In this document: positions 45,693 through 54,608 of the stretch, piece after piece
How positions within the stretch are numbered: the stretch's first letter is position 1
Layout: every line of letters begins with the position of its first letter
From: Spirosoma utsteinense
GTDB taxonomy: Bacteria; Bacteroidota; Bacteroidia; Cytophagales; Spirosomataceae
Direction: 5' to 3'
DNA length: 64,000 nucleotides
Assembly: GCF_014282275.1 (NCBI RefSeq)
Contig: NZ_VFIA01000012.1
Coordinates: 62,001 to 126,000 of the forward strand
The notes under the pieces: generated by a model
What the model saw: the letters and a program-made list of their open reading frames with translations, nothing else
Told to the model about the DNA's origin: nothing
Database searches by the model: none
Translations under genes and position numbers: made by a program

Positions 45693-46906
45693 TGACGTTC
45701 ATAGAACCCTTTTTATTGTGGGGAGCCCTGGCGGTCGTGATTCCCATTGCTATCCATTTCTGGCATCAGAAACGGGGCCGGTTACTGCCGTGGGCAGCTA
45801 CGCAGTGGCTTACCGAAAAAAACCAGCAGCAAAGCCGGGGACTACGTCTGGATAACATTTTACTCCTGGTGCTACGGTGTCTGCTGGTGCTGCTGCTGAC
45901 TATATTGCTGGCCAGGCCCGTATTGAACCTGTTCAAAAAAGAAACGACCATTCAGCGGATTCATCTTGTCCAGCCAAATGCACTTGTAAGCGCCAATTTT
46001 CGGTTTGAGTTGGATGAAGCCCTCAGGAAAGGTGAGAAAGCATACTGGCTTAGGGAAACACCAGAACCGTTCGACACGCCCGCCGGAGCCTCACAATTGG
46101 GTGAGCAGGCTGCTGAGTTAAGTCCGTTAACCCTCCAAACTGCTATCGACAAATTACCTTCCGAAAACACGGAGCTTCACCTGTACCTCATCAATAGTCA
46201 GGCGCTGGGCGACGTACCGGCGATAACAGTACCGGCCCGGTTCCGGCTACATAGCCTGATCGATTCCGCTGGTAAACCCCGCCCCTTTCTGGCCTTAAGC
46301 AATGGTAACCGATTGTTTATCGACCAAACAGGTAAACTCACCAGTTCAGCAACGCCAGCCTCAGGCTCATTACTGCAAACGACTCCGGTCCATTCCGGAC
46401 CTATTCGCGTCTTGCTGGCCTACCAGACTACAGCCGAACGTCAAACCGTCCGGGCTGCACTCAGTGCGCTGTCGCAGGTGTACGCTATGCCGTTGTCGAT
46501 CGAAGAAAAGCAGCGCAACGACGTAACCTACGACTGGATACTAACCGATCAACTCCGGCCTGATTCGGAACTGGCCAGAAACCCGAAAACGTTATACACT
46601 ATATCCGGGACCAGTGCTACATCCACGCGTGGCTACGTCGTTTTTTCAACCGATTTACTAAGTCCGCAAACCTCGGAACGGGTAGCGGGTGGGCAATTGC
46701 CGGAGTGGCTGGGGGAACAACTCATTCAGCATTATGGACTTGAGACCAATCAGGTACCGCTGAGCCACCAGGCTCTCGTTGCCCGGTTTGTACCCACCAC
46801 AAGACACGCTCCATCGCAACAGGCAACCGTACAGAACCTGTTGCTTCTACTCCTGATCGGCATACTGATCGTTGAACGCTGGCTAGCCCTGACTAAAAAC
46901 GCATGA
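45692..46906 (+). CDS. BatA-like aerotolerance membrane protein
   Basis: A 404-residue protein with N-terminal BatA-type membrane anchor (FLLWGALAVVIPIAIHFWHQ) and a second hydrophobic segment (NILLLVLRCLLVLLLTILL), then a soluble domain, and a C-terminal membrane helix (LLLLLLIGILIVERWLAL). It starts at an overlap with the DUF58 stop. The VWA domain of canonical BatA is not visible. This protein would sit in the inner membrane with the soluble part on the outside. Function inferred from operon context. Confidence 0.82.
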   Translation: MTFIEPFLLWGALAVVIPIAIHFWHQKRGRLLPWAATQWLTEKNQQQSRGLRLDNILLLVLRCLLVLLLTILLARPVLNLFKKETTIQRIHLVQPNALVSANFRFELDEALRKGEKAYWLRETPEPFDTPAGASQLGEQAAELSPLTLQTAIDKLPSENTELHLYLINSQALGDVPAITVPARFRLHSLIDSAGKPRPFLALSNGNRLFIDQTGKLTSSATPASGSLLQTTPVHSGPIRVLLAYQTTAERQTVRAALSALSQVYAMPLSIEEKQRNDVTYDWILTDQLRPDSELARNPKTLYTISGTSATSTRGYVVFSTDLLSPQTSERVAGGQLPEWLGEQLIQHYGLETNQVPLSHQALVARFVPTTRHAPSQQATVQNLLLLLLIGILIVERWLALTKNA

Positions 46907-49152
46907 ACGAAATCAAGCAAACGCTCTCGTCGGTCACGTACCAACTGCGCGCCAACGCACTACTCCGAAGTGCGCTGATAGCGGCATCGGCTTACCTGTT
47001 CGTCGCCACCTTTAGTGTACCCTTACTCGTAGCGCTGGTTGCCGGACTGGCGGGTTTCGCCGTGGGGACCATTCTAACCAGGCCCTTTCAGGACAAAAAA
47101 CCTGAAGCCATTCAACTTATTCACCAGTCGGTTGGCGATACAGAATATAGCCTGCCTCTGCTCGATAAACCACAGCTGAATATTGCCGAACAATTACAAC
47201 TCGAACGGTTAGGTGAACGGGTACGGGATATACGCGTCCCGGGGGTGTTGTTAGCGCAGGTAGGGGCTTACGCGGCTACTTTGCTGGTGGCCGCAGTCAT
47301 TTACGTCGGCTACCCGTTGTTACCGCATGCTGCCCCCCTGAACGCCCCGAAAGAATCAGGTAAGCAAATGGCTGCGGCACCTGCTGATAAGCCAGTTGTT
47401 CCGCCTTCTTTTCAATCGTCAACCGTACAGATCCAGCCACCCGCCTATACACGTCTGCCGGTCAGAAAAACAAACGACCTGAACATCGTTGCGCTGGTTG
47501 GCTCTCAACTAACCTGGTCCATTCGGTTCACCGACACCCGAAATCTGTCGGTGCGATTGGTCAACAGCCGATCCCGGGAGTTACCGTTCCGGCAGGCCAA
47601 CGGTTTTTTCACACACCAGGACCGCCTGCTTACGTCTGGTTTATATGCCATCAAGGCCTATTGGCATACACCGGCCGGCCGCGATTCGGTGGTCTATCAA
47701 TCCGATTTCTACCGGCTGGAAGCCACTCCGGATCTGGCCCCAAAAATAGAACCTGAGTCTAAAGAACTATACCGGTACCACTTCCTCAAAGACCCCAAAA
47801 CAATGACAATCGCGGCTAAGATATCCGACGATTTTCGGGTCTCGAACGCGTTCATCGTAGCAACCGTAGCCCGGGGGTCGGGCGAGAACGTCAAATTCAG
47901 GGAGGTCAGGATGCCGCTGGGCCCAGCTAATTTTCAGGCGGCTAACGTAAAAAAAGTCCTGGACCTGAAAGCCTTGAATTTTGCGCCCGGCGACGAGTTA
48001 TACTACTACTGGGCGGCTTTCGACAACCGCCAGCCGGAGCCCAATTTCACCAAGTCCGACACCTATTTCGTGGTCTACAAAGACACGACAAAAGTGGAAG
48101 ATAGCGAACTGGCCACGATGGCGGTCAATATTATGCCGGAGTATTTCCGCAGCCAGCGGCAGATCATCATCGACACCGAGAAGCTGATTGCAACGCGCAA
48201 ACGCATGGCCGATAAGGCAAATCCGACGCATACATTTAAAAGTGCATCGAACGAGATCGGGTTTGATCAAAAAGTATTACGGCTACGCTACGGACAGTTT
48301 CTGGGTGAAGAGTTTGAAACTTCTGCCGGCGGAGGTCACGTCGAGCCGACCGACGATAAAGGTGATCCTCTGGCCGGATTCGTACATGACCATGACAAAG
48401 GCGAAGGCGATGAACACGAGCCGGGTCACAAGGACGAAGATCACCATGAGCCCCAGCATGATCACGGCCACGAATCGGGTGGGAACGACAAGCAGGACCC
48501 GGTGGCCGCGCTGATGGAACAATATGTTCACGCGCACGACAACGCCGAAACGAATACCTTCCATGAACAGTCGACCCGGTCGCTGCTGAAAATGGCGCTT
48601 GAGCAGATGTGGCAGTCAGAATTGCACCTGCGGCTGTACGAACCCGAGAAAGCCCTGCCGTTTGAGCAGAAGGCACTTGAGTACCTGAAGCTCTCGCAGC
48701 AGAAGGCCCGTTCGTACGTCAAAAAAACAGGTTTCGACCCGCCCCCTATCAAAGAAAAGGAACTACGACTAACGGGTGAACTGAAAAATGTGACCCCTGC
48801 CTTCAACCAGGAACGCGTCAGCAATCAGGAGCGCATTGCTCCACTGGTGGCTGTCGTGCTAGGCTACGTCGATCTGCCAGCCCTGACCCAGCAGCAGCGC
48901 AGCATGGTGCAGCAACTGGGTAATGTGCTGGCCAATCGTGCGCTCAACAGCGGATTACAGAGCTGGTCGGTGCTGGCGAGTTTACAGAAGCTGGCCGGAG
49001 GGCGAATGTTGTCGGCACCCGAACGAACACAACTGAAAACAAAACTTTACAGCCTGGCAAGTCCCGATCCGGTATCCCGGTCGGAACGCACTGGCCGCTC
49101 GTATACCAGCGACCGAACGCTGGAACGGGCTTTCTGGCAACAGCTGAAATGA
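46903..49152 (+). CDS. Large membrane protein with His/Asp-rich insertion
   Basis: A 749-residue protein of the MoxR/DUF58 operon, DUF4175-like by location and layout (my inference). Two hydrophobic helices near residues 20-55 and 115-140 anchor it. The large extracytoplasmic part includes two beta-domains. Residues about 493-533 (DNA about 48380-48500) form a His/Asp/Glu-rich insertion with runs such as HDHDKGEGDEHEPGH and DEDHHEPQHDHGHE, a likely metal-binding stretch. The C-terminal part is helical. Its start overlaps the previous stop by four bases (ATGA). Confidence 0.8.
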   Translation: MNEIKQTLSSVTYQLRANALLRSALIAASAYLFVATFSVPLLVALVAGLAGFAVGTILTRPFQDKKPEAIQLIHQSVGDTEYSLPLLDKPQLNIAEQLQLERLGERVRDIRVPGVLLAQVGAYAATLLVAAVIYVGYPLLPHAAPLNAPKESGKQMAAAPADKPVVPPSFQSSTVQIQPPAYTRLPVRKTNDLNIVALVGSQLTWSIRFTDTRNLSVRLVNSRSRELPFRQANGFFTHQDRLLTSGLYAIKAYWHTPAGRDSVVYQSDFYRLEATPDLAPKIEPESKELYRYHFLKDPKTMTIAAKISDDFRVSNAFIVATVARGSGENVKFREVRMPLGPANFQAANVKKVLDLKALNFAPGDELYYYWAAFDNRQPEPNFTKSDTYFVVYKDTTKVEDSELATMAVNIMPEYFRSQRQIIIDTEKLIATRKRMADKANPTHTFKSASNEIGFDQKVLRLRYGQFLGEEFETSAGGGHVEPTDDKGDPLAGFVHDHDKGEGDEHEPGHKDEDHHEPQHDHGHESGGNDKQDPVAALMEQYVHAHDNAETNTFHEQSTRSLLKMALEQMWQSELHLRLYEPEKALPFEQKALEYLKLSQQKARSYVKKTGFDPPPIKEKELRLTGELKNVTPAFNQERVSNQERIAPLVAVVLGYVDLPALTQQQRSMVQQLGNVLANRALNSGLQSWSVLASLQKLAGGRMLSAPERTQLKTKLYSLASPDPVSRSERTGRSYTSDRTLERAFWQQLK

Positions 49153-50819
49153 CCTACACAACCCCCAACTGGGCCGACCCCATTACCTGGGCCATAGCGC
49201 TCGGTCTTCTGGCTTTATTTTGTATACAAAGTTGGCTTGTTCTGCGTAGCCAGACCCTGACGGCAGGACGTAAAACGGTGCGGGCTATACTTAATGGGCT
49301 GCTCTGGCTGGTTATAGTAGCTTTTGTGCTGCAAGTCAGCTGGCACGCCGATCGGCCGGCAACACATGCCATGCTCGTTGGTGACGAAGTTCCAACCGCC
49401 TACGCCCGAACGATTCAGGATAGCTTACACATTCGGGATCGGTTTATGGCCCGGACGCTCAACGCAGTTTATGACACGGTTACGCTTGTAGGTCAGGATT
49501 TTCCAACAGAAACGCTTACCAGACTCAGCCGTTCGGTTATTCGATGGGTACCTTATAGCCTACCAAATCAACTCCAGCAACTACAATGGAAAGGTGTTGT
49601 CCGGCAGGGTGAACTGCAACGGATAAGCGGGCAGGTTGACGCGCAGGCCGAACAACTTCTGCGGGTTCGGTATGGCAACCAAACGCTCGACAGCCTACTG
49701 GTAAAACCAGGCCTTACACCCTTCAACCTGCAATTTCCAGCGTTCGGACAAGGGCAGAATCAGGTTGAAATAGTGCTGGGTAAGCAGCCACTGGATACGG
49801 TACGTTTCTACAGCCGGCCTGTAGCTCCGCTCCGGATTCAGTTCCTGCTCGACAATCCTGACTTCGAGAGTAAAACATTGGCCGACTGGCTTGGCAAACA
49901 GGGGCATTCGGTGCGGGTATCGGCTACCCTCTCGAAGAATATACGCAGTCAGGTCGGAATAAATAACTCAGCTAAAGGAACCATCTGGAAACCGGATATC
50001 GTCGTTACAGACCCCGCTCAGGCGGCTAGCCCGGTTGTTCGAAACGCTATCGTCGACGGCAGAGCGGTTTTATTCATCAATCTGAGTAACCCATCGACCG
50101 ATGTTTCGGTTGTTAACCGGGCGCTGAAAACACGCTGGCGTATCAGTCGGTCAAGTACGCAGGAAACGGTTCCGGCAGGCAAGAACCTTACCGCCCACCC
50201 CTACCGGTTTGCTGGTGCATCCAATCAATTTTCGGTTCCAGGCTACCCCATAGCCGTACAGCGAACGGCAGGCCGGGTGGGTATAAGTTTGCTCAACGAA
50301 ACATTTCCACTCGCCCTGAGTGGCGACAGTTTAGCCTACGGCCGAATTTGGTATGCAGTGATGGCCAAACTACAACCTGCCGCAAAAAACAATGTGCTGG
50401 TGGACGCACCGGTTTTCAGCCATTTGCCCAGTCCCGTACACGTCAACAATGCGACTGAAAAGGCTTCCTTACTTCGCGTGGGGACAGATACGGTACGCCT
50501 GATCCAGTCGGCACTTAACCGGCAGTTGGCAACAGGCACACTGCTCCTCGATAAATATGGATGGCAATCGATTCAGGACTCGCTGTCTGTTTATGTCGAG
50601 CCAGCCATAGCCCGTACACCTGCCAGGTCCCGGCACGTAATCAACCGATTCATGAGGGCTCATGCAACCGATGCCGCTAGTAAGGCAACGGCCATTCGTC
50701 AAACCCGTACGTCGGCATCGGGCAGCGTTACTTCGAGCGAAACGCTGCCAGCCTGGGCCTGGCTCGCTCTTTTTCTGGTTTGCCTGACGGCTTTATGGGT
50801 AGAACCTAAGCTCGGCTAA
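49149..50819 (+). CDS. Membrane protein of MoxR operon
   Basis: A 556-residue protein with two N-terminal membrane helices (ITWAIALGLLALFCIQSWLV, then GLLWLVIVAFVLQV) and one at the C-terminus (AWAWLALFLVCLTALWVEPK). The middle is a soluble, probably periplasmic part with beta-rich segments and a Rossmann-like stretch (LRIQFLLDNPDFESKTLADW), the kind of fold found in BatB/GATase1-like proteins of such operons. It overlaps the previous gene by four bases. No named family recognised. It closes the operon before a short convergent gene. Confidence 0.78.
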   Translation: MTYTTPNWADPITWAIALGLLALFCIQSWLVLRSQTLTAGRKTVRAILNGLLWLVIVAFVLQVSWHADRPATHAMLVGDEVPTAYARTIQDSLHIRDRFMARTLNAVYDTVTLVGQDFPTETLTRLSRSVIRWVPYSLPNQLQQLQWKGVVRQGELQRISGQVDAQAEQLLRVRYGNQTLDSLLVKPGLTPFNLQFPAFGQGQNQVEIVLGKQPLDTVRFYSRPVAPLRIQFLLDNPDFESKTLADWLGKQGHSVRVSATLSKNIRSQVGINNSAKGTIWKPDIVVTDPAQAASPVVRNAIVDGRAVLFINLSNPSTDVSVVNRALKTRWRISRSSTQETVPAGKNLTAHPYRFAGASNQFSVPGYPIAVQRTAGRVGISLLNETFPLALSGDSLAYGRIWYAVMAKLQPAAKNNVLVDAPVFSHLPSPVHVNNATEKASLLRVGTDTVRLIQSALNRQLATGTLLLDKYGWQSIQDSLSVYVEPAIARTPARSRHVINRFMRAHATDAASKATAIRQTRTSASGSVTSSETLPAWAWLALFLVCLTALWVEPKLG

Positions 50820-50830
50820 CAAACCTGAGG

Positions 50831-51088
50831 TCAAGGATTAGCCCGTTTGTCCAGCTCCTGTAAAACATCGGCCATGGTCCGAAACCGGTTCGCATCGCCA
50901 ATAAAGCTCAGTCCCGACATAATAAGTGAAAATCCGCCCGTACTGACCCAGAACCACGGATCTTCGCCAACCTCTTTCATTTTTGAACCGTGTAAAAGGA
51001 CAGCCAGACCACTGCCCAGCAGCATAGCGCCTGTTCCACCATACCACCAGTATTTCGTTATCAGCTTTTTTTCGCAGGGCGTTCTCAT
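50831..51088 (-). CDS. Small two-helix membrane protein
   Basis: An 85-residue protein with two hydrophobic segments (WWYGGTGAMLLGSGLAVLLHG and WFWVSTGGFSLIMSGLSFIG) and charged ends. No family recognised. It starts right at a 79-bp palindrome and ends opposite the MoxR operon. The second helix and the basic N-terminus give topology inside-out-inside. Existence as a real gene is supported by composition only. Confidence 0.5.
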   Translation of the reverse strand: MRTPCEKKLITKYWWYGGTGAMLLGSGLAVLLHGSKMKEVGEDPWFWVSTGGFSLIMSGLSFIGDANRFRTMADVLQELDKRANP

Positions 51089-51089
51089 G

Positions 51090-51168
51090 GATTTTCGTGT
51101 GTTTACAGGATAGCCCCGCCAGCAGTTTCAAACTAGTGGCGGGGCTATCCTGTAAACACACGAAAATC
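51090..51168. repeat. 79-bp palindrome with 32-bp perfect arms
   Basis: Left arm 51090-51121 and right arm 51137-51168 are perfectly complementary. The 15-base loop itself contains AGTTT-C-AAACT. It lies between the dismutase stop (minus strand, 51173) and the start of the small gene at 51088, so it can serve as the dismutase terminator. The arms have a GC-rich centre (ATAGCCCCGCCA). Confidence 0.9.
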
Positions 51169-51172
51169 GATT

Positions 51173-51865
51173 TTAGCTGAAATTTTTCCCGATTTTATTC
51201 CAGTCGAATGCATTCCAGGCCGCAGCCACATAATCAGGACGCTTGTTCTGGTATTTGAGGTAGTAGGCATGCTCCCACACGTCGAGTCCCATTATTGGCG
51301 TACCCTTTTTCTCGGCCAGCGCCATCAGTGGATTGTCCTGATTGGGTGTTGATGTGATCTCGATATCATTACCTGTCTTGATCAACCATACCCAGCCCGA
51401 ACCGAAACGAGCTGTTGCGGCTTTGCCCCACTCGGTCTTGAAATTATCGAACGAACCAAACTTCTTGTTTATCGCGTCGGCGAGGGCTCCTTTAGGTGCG
51501 CCACCGGCACTTGGTCCCATTATATTCCAGAAGAACGTGTGGTTCCAGTGACCACCTGCATTATTACGAACGGCGGCCGGGGTACTGCTGCTCACGCTTT
51601 TCACCAGCGCATCGATATCCATCTGCGCCATCGGCGTACCGGCAACTGCTTTATTCAGGTTATCGACGTAGGCTTTGTGATGCCTGTCGTGGTGAATTTC
51701 CATCGTCATCTTATCGATGTGAGGTTCAAGGGCAGCGGCATCATACGGTAAGGGAGCCAGCTTGAAGGGCCCTTCGGCCTGAGCAGGCGAAAACCCAAAT
51801 GAGCGGAAGGCAACAAGCCCGGCCGAAGCACCGAAAGCTAGTTTCAAAAACTCGGAGCGATTCAT
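51173..51865 (-). CDS. sod: Exported Fe/Mn superoxide dismutase
   Basis: A 230-residue iron/manganese superoxide dismutase with an N-terminal signal (NRSEFLKLAFGASAGLVAF). ATG 51865 is chosen; a longer upstream frame adds only a hydrophobic leader. Metal ligands fit the family: MEIHHDRHHKAYVDNL, HWNHTFFWNIM and LDVWEHAYYLKYQNKR. Removes superoxide outside the cytoplasm. Signal-bearing versions occur in Bacteroidota, while the cytoplasmic form is common. It stands alone as a transcription unit with a palindromic terminator. Confidence 0.93.
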   Translation of the reverse strand: MNRSEFLKLAFGASAGLVAFRSFGFSPAQAEGPFKLAPLPYDAAALEPHIDKMTMEIHHDRHHKAYVDNLNKAVAGTPMAQMDIDALVKSVSSSTPAAVRNNAGGHWNHTFFWNIMGPSAGGAPKGALADAINKKFGSFDNFKTEWGKAATARFGSGWVWLIKTGNDIEITSTPNQDNPLMALAEKKGTPIMGLDVWEHAYYLKYQNKRPDYVAAAWNAFDWNKIGKNFS

Positions 51866-51973
51866 GCGAATGTTGGTTTTGGAAAACAAAAAGCGTTTAC
51901 TGAACAACACCTACAAAGGACGGATGTTCAATAAACGCAAAGTAACGTAGTTTTCGCGGTTTCCGGCACCTAA

Positions 51974-52585
51974 TCAATCATAGGCAATCCGGCTCAGAAT
52001 ACTCCGACCGAGCGTAACTTCGTCGGCATATTCAAGGTCGCCCCCAATGGGTACGCCCCGCGCAATGGTCGAGATCCTGAGGTTGAAGGCTTTCAGCTTC
52101 TTCTGAAGGTAGAAGGCGGTTGTGTCACCTTCCATGGTAGGGCTGATCGCCAGGATAATTTCCCGTACCTGTTCCCCTTCGGGACCACGCAGCCGGGCAA
52201 TGAGTGAATCGATTTGCAGATCGCTCGGACCAATCCCTTCTACGGGCGAGATGATGCCTCCCAGCACGTGATACAACCCTTTAAACTGAGCGGTATTTTC
52301 GATAGCCAGCACATCGCGGGTGTCTTCGACAACGCAGATCAGCGATTGATCCCGCTTGTTGCTGGTGCAGATGCTGCACAGGTCGTGATCAGACAGGTTA
52401 TGACACTTCAGACAGTACTTGACCCGGGTTCGCATGGCTGTCAGACTCTGGGCCAGTATTTCGGTTTGGTCTTCGTCGCGTTTAAGCAGGTGTAATACCA
52501 ACCGAAGTGCCGTCTTCTTACCGATACCCGGAAGTTTGGACACCTCGTTCACTGCGTCTTCTATAAGTTTGGAGGGGTATTCCAA
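51974..52585 (-). CDS. recR: Recombination protein RecR, TTG start
   Basis: Zinc-containing recombinational repair protein acting with RecF and RecO, 203 residues. The TTG at 52585 gives the conserved start M-EYPSKLIEDAVNEVSKLPGIGKKTALR, matching the family exactly. The open frame continues upstream to 52639, but that stretch consists of GAGTGATGAG-type repeats and is not RecR-like. The helix-hairpin-helix (LPGIGKKTALRLVLHLL), the zinc finger (CLKCHNLSDHDLCSIC) and the Toprim domain (VVEDTRDVLAIENT) are present. It follows clpS on the same strand. Confidence 0.93.
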   Translation of the reverse strand: MEYPSKLIEDAVNEVSKLPGIGKKTALRLVLHLLKRDEDQTEILAQSLTAMRTRVKYCLKCHNLSDHDLCSICTSNKRDQSLICVVEDTRDVLAIENTAQFKGLYHVLGGIISPVEGIGPSDLQIDSLIARLRGPEGEQVREIILAISPTMEGDTTAFYLQKKLKAFNLRISTIARGVPIGGDLEYADEVTLGRSILSRIAYD

Positions 52586-52587
52586 GT

Positions 52588-52640
52588 TGAGTGATGAGTT
52601 ATGAGTGACAAGTGATGAGTAGCCGGCAATGAGCGACAAC
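52588..52640. repeat. Low-complexity GAGTGATGAGT-type repeat in front of recR
   Basis: Repeats of the type GAGTGATGAGT, GAGTGACAAGTGATGAGT and GCAATGAGCGAC between clpS and recR. Similar units form the hairpin at 10504-10585. Function unknown; it misleads start calling for recR. Confidence 0.6.
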
Positions 52641-52646
52641 GCATCA

Positions 52647-52940
52647 CTAATTCAACACTTCCGCCGAAATGCCGCGACGGCATATTTCGTTGCGCATGGG
52701 CACAAGCTCTTCCCACGATCCATTTTTGACGCTGCACTTGCCTTTATAATGAATCAACAGCGTACACTGCTCGGCCTGCTCAGGCGTATGTTCACATACG
52801 TCAATCAGGGTTTCGATGACATACTCGAACGTATTTACCTCATCGTTAAAGACCATGAGTGTGTGGACATGTGTGTCAACAACTTCGTCGAGTACATCAA
52901 CCGAAGGGTCGGACCAGTCGGTTTCTTTAAAAGGTTGCAT
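52647..52940 (-). CDS. clpS: ClpS adaptor of the ClpAP protease
   Basis: A 97-residue adaptor that delivers N-end-rule substrates to the Clp protease. It has the core VFNDEVNTFEYVIETLIDVC and the C-terminal KNGSWEELVPMRNEICRRGI helix. The N-terminus is slightly extended (MQPFKETDWSDPSVDVLDEV). The gene is first of a clpS-recR unit. A TAAATTTG -7 element lies about 25 bases upstream (52966-52973, minus strand). Confidence 0.9.
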   Translation of the reverse strand: MQPFKETDWSDPSVDVLDEVVDTHVHTLMVFNDEVNTFEYVIETLIDVCEHTPEQAEQCTLLIHYKGKCSVKNGSWEELVPMRNEICRRGISAEVLN

Positions 52941-53107
52941 GAAAGATAAAATCGTGTTTACTTAGCAAATTTACGGCAAAATAGCCGCTTTTGAAAACGG
53001 TTGCCGCGCTATAAAATAACCTCATTTATCCCGTAAAAGTTGCCTGATCAGGGGCCTTCGTTTTAATAAGCTGCTCATCATCAACGTCCGTTCGCTTACA
53101 CTCGCCT

Positions 53108-54571
53108 ATGAATACCACCGTTGCCTTAGTGATTTTAGTGGTCTATTTCGCCATGCTGATCACCGTGTCGTTCTATACCGCCAGGGGAGCCGATACAACT
53201 ACCTTTTTTACCGCCAACCGCCAGTCGCCCTGGTGGCTGGTAGCCTTTGGTATGATTGGTACGTCGCTGTCGGGGGTCACGTTTATTTCGGTGCCGGGTG
53301 CCGTGGGTAAAATCGGATTTTCCTACTTTCAGGTTGTGCTTGGCTACATAATTGGTTACCTGGTGATTGGCACCGTACTGATGCCACTCTACTACCGGCT
53401 CAACCTGATTTCGATATATGGCTACCTCGAAAAGCGATTTGGATTCTGGTCCTACAAAACGGGGGCTGGATTTTTCATGCTGGCCCGAACGGTTGGTTCG
53501 GCGGTGCGGCTCTATGTGGCGGCTGGCGTGTTACAAATTGCCATTTTCAACGGGCTGGGCGTTCCCTTCGAGGTATCGGTACTGATCACCATTGCCCTTA
53601 TCTGGGTTTATACATTCAAAGGGGGCGTCAAAACCATTATCCTTACCGACTCGCTACAGACAATTTTCCTGATTACGGCCGTAGTGCTGACCATCGTCCT
53701 TATTTCGCTGGAACTGGGGTTTTCGTTCAGCCAACTGGTACAAACCGTACGCGACGATCCAAATTCGCAGATCTTCTACTGGGACAAAAACGACCCAAAA
53801 AACTTTTACAAGCAGTTCATATCGGGGGCCTTCATTGCTATTGTCATGACGGGTCTCGATCAGGATCTGATGCAGAAGAACCTGACATGCAAGAACATTG
53901 GGGAAGCCCAGAAAAACATGTTCTGGTTCACCGTCACGCTCGTCATCGTCAACTTCCTGTTTCTTTCGCTGGGCACCTTGCTCTATGTATTCGCCCAGCG
54001 CGAAGGCATTGCTATCCCCACCCGAACCGACGATTTATATCCTCTGCTGGCTCTGAACCACCTGGGTCTGGTGGTGGCCATTACCTTTCTGCTTGGCATC
54101 ACCGCAGCCACCTACGCCAGTGCCGATTCGGCCCTGACGGCGTTGACGACTTCATTCTGTATCGATTTTATGAACGTAGAAAAACGACCCGAAGCCGAGC
54201 GGTCCCGTATCAAACATATCGTTCACATCGGATTTTCGCTGCTTTTCTATGTCGTCATCCTGATTTTCAGGCAGGTAAACAGCAAAGAGGTAATCACGGC
54301 TGTGTTTGACATAGCCGGGTACACGTATGGACCGCTACTGGGCCTGTACGCCTTTGGAATGTTCAACAAACGACCGGTCATAGACCGCGCCGTACCGTTT
54401 ATCTGCCTGGCTTCACCTATATTGACCTACATAGTCAATGAGAACTCACCCGCGTGGTTTGGGGGGTATCAATTCGGGTTTGAACGACTGCTGCTGAATG
54501 GCCTGTTTACCTACGCCGGTTTGTGGGCCGTATCGAAGTCGGTTGTGAAAGAGGAGCCTATAGCCGCTTAA
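53108..54571 (+). CDS. Sodium/solute symporter family permease
   Basis: Inner-membrane SSS-family transporter with about 13 helices, 487 residues. The typical segments LVILVVYFAMLITVSFYTAR, FFTANRQSPWWLVAFGMIGT and the GLDQDLMQKNLTCKNIGEAQ loop are visible. The sodium-site Ser/Ala/Thr residues in helix 8 (TYASADSALTALTT) are seen. Substrate unknown (related members carry sugars, sialic acid or carboxylates). Followed at 37 bases by the TlpA-like gene. Confidence 0.88.
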   Translation: MNTTVALVILVVYFAMLITVSFYTARGADTTTFFTANRQSPWWLVAFGMIGTSLSGVTFISVPGAVGKIGFSYFQVVLGYIIGYLVIGTVLMPLYYRLNLISIYGYLEKRFGFWSYKTGAGFFMLARTVGSAVRLYVAAGVLQIAIFNGLGVPFEVSVLITIALIWVYTFKGGVKTIILTDSLQTIFLITAVVLTIVLISLELGFSFSQLVQTVRDDPNSQIFYWDKNDPKNFYKQFISGAFIAIVMTGLDQDLMQKNLTCKNIGEAQKNMFWFTVTLVIVNFLFLSLGTLLYVFAQREGIAIPTRTDDLYPLLALNHLGLVVAITFLLGITAATYASADSALTALTTSFCIDFMNVEKRPEAERSRIKHIVHIGFSLLFYVVILIFRQVNSKEVITAVFDIAGYTYGPLLGLYAFGMFNKRPVIDRAVPFICLASPILTYIVNENSPAWFGGYQFGFERLLLNGLFTYAGLWAVSKSVVKEEPIAA

Positions 54572-54608
54572 AAATCCATTAGCCAGACAAGTTTCAGTCA
54601 CGAACGTT

